Shown here in pieces: positions 57,258 to 64,000 of a DNA stretch of 64,000 bases (its first letter is position 1; each line of letters starts with the position of its first letter). Under the pieces are notes generated by a model. It did no database searches. It saw nothing but the letters and a program-made list of their open reading frames with translations, and had not been told where the DNA came from. Both the position numbers and the translations under genes were made by a program. This DNA is from Caprella mutica. Taxonomy: Eukaryota > Arthropoda > Malacostraca > Amphipoda > Caprellidae. Location of the stretch: positions 184,350-248,349 of the forward strand of contig CANNZV010001030.1 in the NCBI GenBank assembly GCA_947561585.1, in the 5' to 3' direction.

Positions 57258-58220
57258 TTACTTGTATTGATTGATGTAGTACATCTTTAACTTGCACTTA
57301 AATTTTTTTTGTGACTGTATACCCTTCAGATCTTCTGGCAAATTATACCACAGTTTAGCGGCAGAAAATTTTACACTTTGTTGGGTCATAGTAAGTCTAC
57401 GGAACATTATCACAGGGTCCTCAGCATGTCTAGTGAAATGAACATTATTCGATAATTCAAATAGATCTTTATTTTTATAAATGTACAACAATAACAAATA
57501 CTTATGAACATCACTAATCTTTAGAATGCCTGTGTCGTAGAACAGTTTATTCGTATGAGCAAGATATTCGCTACCCGTGATAATCCGAATAACTTTCTTC
57601 TGAAGCATCTCAAGAACATGCAAGTGAGCGTCATATGTGCCACCCCATACCAGATTACAATAGATTAAATGTGGATAGAAAAGGCTATAATAGATGTTAA
57701 TTAAAGGTCTTTGAGGGAGGTACTCACTAAGTTTACGAATAATCCCTACTATTTTTGATAACTTATCGCAAATCATAGAGATATGTTCATTAAATTTAAG
57801 TTTATCATCAAAAACCACCCCTAAGAACTTAGTAGTATTAACATACTCAAGACGACAGTTATTCAATAAAACTTCATCTTCAATATTAACAGCATGCTTC
57901 CTATTAGTGAGCAGCATAACAGCAGTTTTATCAGTATTAATAGCTAACTTGTTAACATTCACCCACATAGAGAAGCTTAATAACTGTTCATTTACAGTCT
58001 GAACAAGAGAATGAAAATCATTACCTGCTGCAGATAAGGTGGTATCATCAGCAAAAAGCAAAGTTTGTAACATAGGAGAAGCTTTTGGAAGATCGTTAAT
58101 ATATAACAAGAACAAAATAGGGCCCAAAACACTTCCCTGAGGAACACCCACAGTAATATTCTTAAACTGAGAGAAAGAGTCTCCTATTTTAACCCTTTGT
58201 TTACGGTTAGATAATTTCCT
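57258..58220 (-). pseudogene. jockey-like LINE reverse transcriptase, C-terminal half
   Basis: Open on the minus strand from 58220 to TAA at 57258, about 320 codons. It enters at SNRKQRVKIGDSFSQF, then GVPQGSVLGPILFLLYINDL, the catalytic FADDT (Asp-Asp present), and the thumb region LAINTDKT...TKFLGVVFDD. It continues through LINIYYSLFYPHLIYCNLVW to KLWYNLPEDLKG. This order and wording fit jockey/CR1-group ORF2 C-termini. The first Asp of the RT active site and the endonuclease lie upstream and are missing; an in-frame TAG sits at 58221-58223. It is a 5'-truncated copy, otherwise little damaged and so probably young. Confidence 0.88.
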
Positions 58221-58600
58221 CTATTCTTTTTCTCCACTTGGTTAGGATATTTGTGCACCTTGAGTGCATGAAATGCACTCATTTAGGATTTTATGCACCA
58301 TCTTTTGTGCACCATTATATACTTGTATCATCCACCAGTAACCAAATAAGTATTGTCACAATCATGTTCAGAAATTAAAATTTTGAATAAAACTAGTAAA
58401 CTACTAAAGAGAACAACGGAGTTCAATGTTCTCTGATAGATGAGGTAAATAGCAAATTCTACATAAACCCAACGGTCCCCACTCCTTTTTTTCGTTTAAG
58501 TTATCTAGTCCCTTGTAATGGCAGAGCCTGATTGTCAGGCTAGGGGTTTGAAAACATTAATGCTGTTCCCCTCTCATTGTCCCAGGACTACCTCTAGGTA

Positions 58601-60490
58601 AGGGTGACTGGAATTTTGTCCGGCGGGATTTTCCCCGTGGATTATATATTTCTAGGTTCAAATTGGTAAATTGTAAATTAGAAGTATAAAATGTGAGATG
58701 CCACTTACATAAATATAAAACGTTTTAATTTAACTTTAACATATTGTACTTTAACGAGTTTTACTTAACCAATGTAAAATAGCCAAGAAATTGGAAAATA
58801 AAATGAATTTGATTCTACTTAAGGGGAGTGTCCCCGAAGAAATCTCAAAATTTTATCATTTTTATTTTTTTATTGTGTAAATAGTTGCTTTATAATTTTC
58901 TTATAATGTGTGCAAAATACCAGAGGTATCATGTAACTCTAACCCCCCTGGGGAGAGGGAGAAAGGGAAAAGAGGGCCGGGGGGTAGTGAGTCAATATGT
59001 ACTCTAAAAACCATCTCTCAGCCAATTATAATTCGTAATAATTAATTATCTCACTATATCTGGTATCTAACCTACCACTAATAACACGCCCACTAAGGTT
59101 TGCAAAGAAATATTCCTCAGTTACCCGCAGACCTTCGCGAGAGTAGTATGCTGCGTGCCAGATTACCAAATTTTGAATGGGAGATTACTCGTTACTTCAG
59201 ATATCTACAAATCATGTAATTCAAAAGCCTAAGGCTTTTTTTTGGTAGAAGCTACGGCTTAGCGGTTTTTTGCATTAAATTCTCGCCGGATTTCTCTACA
59301 AACTCTGGAAGAGTTTTATTTAATTTTCGAATTATTTTTCAAAATATTGAATTTTGAATTTATATTTTTTCAATTTTTTTTTTTGTTTCACTAAAAATTT
59401 CTATAATTCGAAAACCAATTTGAAAAATCAAAAAAACGCTTCCACAGTTTGTAGAGAATCTTGTGGAGAATCGAATACAAAAAACCATAATGTCATAGCT
59501 ACAAAATTGTAGTATCCATTTATTAATTTACACACTGTTCGAAATTCGAATAACTCGTTTTCTATGGGTCGAATCGATAAAATGTCAAGAGACAAAAACA
59601 TCTTAGAATTCATTTTATATATGTGTTCAAAGTTTCACAACCGTAGCTTCAATAATAAAAAACTTTTCAAAATCTGGGAACAGTGCCCTTAAAATAATTA
59701 CAGAACATATCTTTTAAATTTGACTGTTATATATTTTGACAGTAGTTTAGTTTGAAATAATACTGTGTGGTCTGCTATTTTTAAAATACTACAATTTAGT
59801 CATCTTAACTGTTTGCAATTCACGTACGACTTTCTTCACCTGTACAGTACTTCGTGACGAGATATGACTATATGTTCAATGATTTCATTAACGATTTCAT
59901 AGTTTTCAATCTTACATTGAGTATCAATAGGATTTTTTAAAATAATGATATCTTTACCACGTAAACTTAATATTATCCACGCCATTGTGTAAGGGATAAG
60001 ACAATAGCTATAATAGAGCTGACTTCAGAAACCAACTGATTACAATGATTGAATCTTCATCTTACTTTTTCAAGTCGTTAAATACCATTCATAATAGCTG
60101 TTAAATAGTAACGATTAAATAGTTTGCTTCTTAAATTATCGAAAATATAGATTTATTGTTAGTTAGGTTAACCTTACTTTTTCAATTACGGTGATAAGTG
60201 AATTCTAAAAGAATGTTAGAATATATGTATAACAGTTAAATTAAAAGATGTTCTGTAATGATTGTAAGTAAATTCAAAATTAATTTTATTTTAATTTCCA
60301 TGGCTATTTAATATTAGTTGAATAAAACTTGTTATAGTACAATATGTTAAAGTTAAATTAAAACGTTTTATACTTATGTAAGTTGCATCTCACATTTTAT
60401 ACTTATTTACCAATTTAAACCAAGAAATATATAATCCACTGGGAGAAATCCTCTGGGCAAAATTCCCCCAGGCAAAAGTCCTAGAACCCT
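58601..60490. mobile_element. 1.9-kb TIR element, interrupted by a TTAA insertion
   Basis: The left arm starts AGGGTGACTGGAATTTTGTC and the right arm, reverse complemented, AGGGTTCTAGGACTTTTGCC. Both then share GTGGATTATATATTTCT, AAATGTGAGATGC and AAAACGTTTTAATTTAACTT over about 240 bp. AGGTA flanks both sides (58596-58600 and 60491-60495), a possible 5-bp TSD. The left arm continues at 59693 after the nested element (ACAGAACATATCTTTTAA), matching the right arm at 60215-60255. No coding frame. Confidence 0.75.
58823..59688. mobile_element. 866-bp TTAA-flanked element, nested
   Basis: TTAA flanks both sides (58819-58822 and 59689-59692). The ends are GGGGAGTGTCCCCGAAGA and, reverse complemented, GGGCACTGTTCCCAGATTTT, with a longer TTTTGAAAA-rich similarity. 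The TTAA target suits the piggyBac group, though ends in GGG are not typical. It splits the arm of the outer element, proving the order of insertion. A G-rich run lies at 58948-58990. Confidence 0.75.
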
Positions 60491-60872
60491 AGGTAAGCCT
60501 TTTTTTGTTACATTGTAGGTATTTCTTAAGTTTGGTGCTCTTTTTCTTCAGCTTTCTGGAGAAATTTCGCAAATTCCTCTTCCTTCTGCCTTTCTGTGAG
60601 ATATTAGTTATTCACATGGACACTGAATTAACATAAGAAACTAAAGTATGCATGATTACCCTTTAACTCGGACCGCTGAAGACTGATTTTCTCTGCCTAG
60701 TGCAACATCTGTTATAGGAAGTTAAGAACTACTCTACGTCATGTAACATAACCTTGGATAATCCATTACGTCAAATTGCTATATCCATGTATGCCTTTTC
60801 TTGCCATCCATGTGCTGGGTTGACACGGTTACCTGTGGTAGCCAAGTAGTCTGTCTACCTAGTGCATATAGA

Positions 60873-63534
60873 CAGAGCTGGGCGCGCGAACCTTTTTTTA
60901 GGTTCCGAATCCGAACCCGAATCTTCGTCGATTTTGGGTTCCGAACCTCCGTATAGCGAACCCAATTTGGAAAAGTTTGGTCCGAACATTTGTTCCGAAC
61001 CAAACATTTAGTCCGAACATTTGTAAGCTAACCTCTGATTTTCTAGGTATATATTTTATATCTAAAAATTAAGAAAAATAAAAGTGAACTACAGTTTACA
61101 CATTTATATTCGGCCCTTTTACTAACTTATGCTTCCAAGGCTATTAGGGCAACCTATATAAAAAAAAAAGTTTTTTCAACAAGATACTAACTATTTGTCA
61201 GAAACAAGTTACAACAAGAAGGTTTCACTCTATGTTAAAAAAACACGTGTCTTATTTATAAACCTACGTTACTGTATTTTTACAAGTTGTTAGTTTTTGT
61301 ACTAAACTAATGTGTACCAAATTTCAAGTAAAAATATTGAATATATAAGGAGAAATAAATACATAGCTATATAAGAAATTGATTGGCAACTGAGTGAGCT
61401 GAACTGTTATTGGATGGAGTGTGAACCAATCACAGCTCGCGCATTTGTCTCTACTACATAAAACGTGGACACATTCTTGCGTATTGGGTAACCAATCTGT
61501 TTTTCTACGTTGCCACACGTCACTAAAGTACAATTAATTTCATAATTTACGCTGATCTACGCCGATACGTAAATATTTAATTTTGAATTAAAAAACATAG
61601 CTGATATTTATGTAGCAACAAAGTAAAGAAAGGCCAGTAAATTTAAAGAAATGACATGAAATATATAAAGTAATTTAAAAAATATATGCCTATAAAACAT
61701 ACGTTAAATTCATTAGTGTTAATATAATAAATTTATATATTTATAATAACTGTGACTTCATATGACTACATTATAGAGGATTTGCACTGGTAGAACTGTT
61801 ATTTCATGAAATACAACTAATTTAGAGAATTTACTAAATAGGAAAAAGAGATTCATAGAAAACTTACGAATATTTGTGTAGACTAACCTAAATATGTTCA
61901 CTATAGAGGTAAGTTCGCTATACCAGATTTTACTATACAGCGTGATTCACTATACAGGAGTTCACTATAAGGGAGTTCCACTGTACTTACTATACTTAAT
62001 AAGTTACTATCATTGAGTATGACTGAATAAGCATTAAGTATCTTTAAAGCTCCCCTCCAGTCTCCACTCCAATACGTAGTTTAAGTTATTCTGAATTTTC
62101 TTCTGACCTCCGAACTTCATGCAAAGAAAAAATAAGACCAACTCTGTCGTCATAACAATGCAAGACAATGTATCCATATTAAAGTATCCAAGTATCTAAT
62201 TGAATATGTTTTAAGTTCTTACTATTAATTTTCAATTTTTCATTTATATTTTCAACATTTTTGATTAATTCTATCTAGTGAACTGATGATATTAAAACTT
62301 TTTGCATTTTGTTTGAATATGAAAGTACTATAGATACCCGTATTATGCTATTTTTGCTTGCTTAACTCTTTCTTCTATTCAATATATTAGAAAGGTCAGA
62401 CAGTGAAGATTACTGTGAATATTTCTCAAAGTTATTTATATTATAACTTATATACATATAATATTATAATACCTATTTATAAATTATCAATTTAATTGTA
62501 AAGCGAATAGCCGAATACTCGATTCTTAATTATCTGTTCAGCCTACCTACTTAACCGTCAAAAGTTAGCTCATTTGAGTCATTTCAATATTTTTTCTTTT
62601 AAAAACCTTCATTTGATATTTAGTATTTCATACATTAGTAAAAGCAAAAGAAAAAATTATCATTCAAAATAAAAGTAACAAGACAAGATACAAATTATAT
62701 TTATAAGATGTTATTGTACGAAGTTTGGTGTGCGCAATTATTCTCGCACATATTTGATCTCGCTAAGCCGCTATAAGAGTTGCAGTTAACTGATTATAGT
62801 GAAATATTCACCCTTATGTACTCAAACACATTCCTGCATCTAATGCCTGGAAAGATCTCTGATATATTCCTAATATTATTATAGATTTGAATAAATGCTC
62901 ATAAAATGAGTATATTACCATTTATCACCTTCGTTTTTGTCTTATCGTATGTATTTTTGCGAAAAATTGATCGAATGAAAAGACAGCTTTAAAATCATTC
63001 TTGAACTTAAGTTATTATTATTTTTCCATGAGGACTGGTTAGCCAATGGCTAAGGTACTAAGGAAGGGTGTTATGTAATGTTACCTAATATATACGTTTA
63101 CTTTGTTTATAACCTTACTTATAGTTCTACATATTTCAAGCAATTTAATTAAGATTTGAGGGAACATAAACCGTTATTAAAGAATTAACTTGTTAAGATT
63201 ATTATAAAACTTACCGCTATTCAAGAAAGGATGAATAACGTAATGGAAGAAGAGCGGGGAAAGACGCATGTTCTTCGCTTCAGTGTTTAGCAGAAACCTA
63301 TGTATATAATAGTAGCCGAGAGGTAAGGTACATGTTCAGAACGTAAAATAATTAAATGAACAGTTCAGTTTTCCCCGGGTACGGAGGTTCGGACTTGCGA
63401 AAAAGACGTTCCGAACACTGAAGTCCGAACCGTTTTTGAAGAGGTTCCGAATCCGAATGTCCGAACCCATTTTCCAGTCCGAACCGGTTCGCGAATAAAG
63501 GTTCGCGAACATTCGTGCGGAACAACCAGGTCTG
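60873..63534. mobile_element. 2662-bp non-autonomous hAT-like element
   Basis: The ends CAGAGCTGGGC and, reverse complemented, CAGACCTGG match hAT TIR style, and CATATAGA flanks both sides exactly (60865-60872 and 63535-63542), the 8-bp TSD of hAT. Subterminal regions are dense in TTCCGAACC / GGTTCGGA motifs in both orientations (60890-61020 and 63380-63520), possible transposase-binding sites. No transposase reading frame is present in the interior, which is AT-rich. Confidence 0.9.
61890..61993. repeat. lone pogo-like MITE end
   Basis: Four degenerate copies of TTCACTATA(C/G)AGGAG lead to the tip AGGGAGTTCCACTG followed by TA at 61994-61995. This is the same end type as the element at 12776-13640. 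The partner end was not found. Confidence 0.5.
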
Positions 63535-63542
63535 CATATAGA

Positions 63543-64000
63543 GTACCTTTACTGTCCGCTCTTCTATGAGGCTCTCTCTATTCATGTCTCCTTGGATCAC
63601 CTAGGGCCACTTTGAAACTCTATAATAATCTAGTCCCTACTTCCTTTGTTCATTTCTTTTCTCATTCATTCCTTTGATAAGGCCAAAACTTACGGTGTGA
63701 TGGCAATGAATATGAGTTAGTTCTAATCATTTTTCATGGGTAATAATATGGAACTTTTATGTCCAATCTCCATTTTCCAAGGTGGGCTTCGAGGAAGGGC
63801 GATTTCAAACTCGATGATGAAAACTTTTGAACCCACCAACAGAGTAGAGGAAACTCTTCAACTTCCCCATTCAAACCCCGAAAGGAATATCAAGTAAGAT
63901 ACGAATAAATTATAACCAAGAATACTTTCAAAAGACCTGGAGACCAAAAGATCTTCACAGCACCGAACTTCACCCGGTTCTTTACAATCAGTTGTATTGA
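63543..64000. other. spacer at right edge
   Basis: No gene or repeat recognised. Slightly less AT-rich than average. Confidence 0.4.

Noticed and set aside
60779..61003. 74-codon minus-strand ORF
   Set aside because: It crosses the left end of the hAT-like element and is mostly subterminal motif array.

Overview
This is nuclear DNA from a metazoan, most likely an arthropod and probably an insect. That reading rests on the high A+T content, the intron-bearing genes with canonical GT/AG sites, the non-LTR retrotransposon remnants, and the variety of DNA transposons (mariner-, pogo-, hAT-, Harbinger- and piggyBac-like). The species cannot be named from sequence alone. No bacterial operon, CRISPR array, rRNA gene or convincing tRNA gene was seen. 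Most of the window is repeats and non-coding DNA.

Layout. 1-3950 is a satellite of 32-bp units with no indels, running off the left edge and carrying an internal higher-order duplication. 5.2-8.6 kb holds a decayed LINE-like block: an unknown ORF, a zinc-finger-like ORF and a broken reverse transcriptase (RT). 9.44-9.86 kb is a minisatellite that stays open on the minus strand. 12.78-13.64 kb is a pogo-like MITE with a second TA-flanked MITE inside it. 14.42-14.57 kb is a LINE 3' end with a target-site duplication (TSD), and 14.98-15.72 kb is a near-perfect 740-bp foldback. 20.5-22.1 kb and 24.6-29.4 kb are mosaics of MITEs and foldbacks. A small unidentified multi-exon gene lies on the minus strand at 23.1-24.35 kb.

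The coding centrepiece is 31.7-35.7 kb (+). It consists of a protein-kinase exon with a splice acceptor just upstream, a short exon of Ser/Pro-rich 9-residue repeats, and a large exon for a MULE (Mutator-type) transposase with a Cys/His zinc-binding region and a complete candidate DDE triad. Splice sites and phases suggest the three exons form, or formed, one kinase-linker-transposase gene. The strongest donor/acceptor pair needs a local frameshift in the middle exon; a weaker donor would keep the frame open.

36.0-36.6 kb is a LINE 3' fragment (minus) with an 11-bp TSD, of the same family as the 14.4 kb fragment. 37-41 kb holds a minisatellite and two TIR elements. 42.06-42.93 kb is a mariner-type transposase pseudogene, and 44.1-44.5 kb is a frameshifted THAP-domain gene. 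44.9-47.3 kb holds a repeated-monomer element and a 1.7-kb foldback. 48-54.3 kb is again MITE-rich. 57.26-58.22 kb is the C-terminal half of a jockey-like LINE RT. 58.6-60.5 kb is a TIR element interrupted by a TTAA-flanked insertion, and 60.87-63.53 kb is a complete non-autonomous hAT-like element with a perfect 8-bp TSD.
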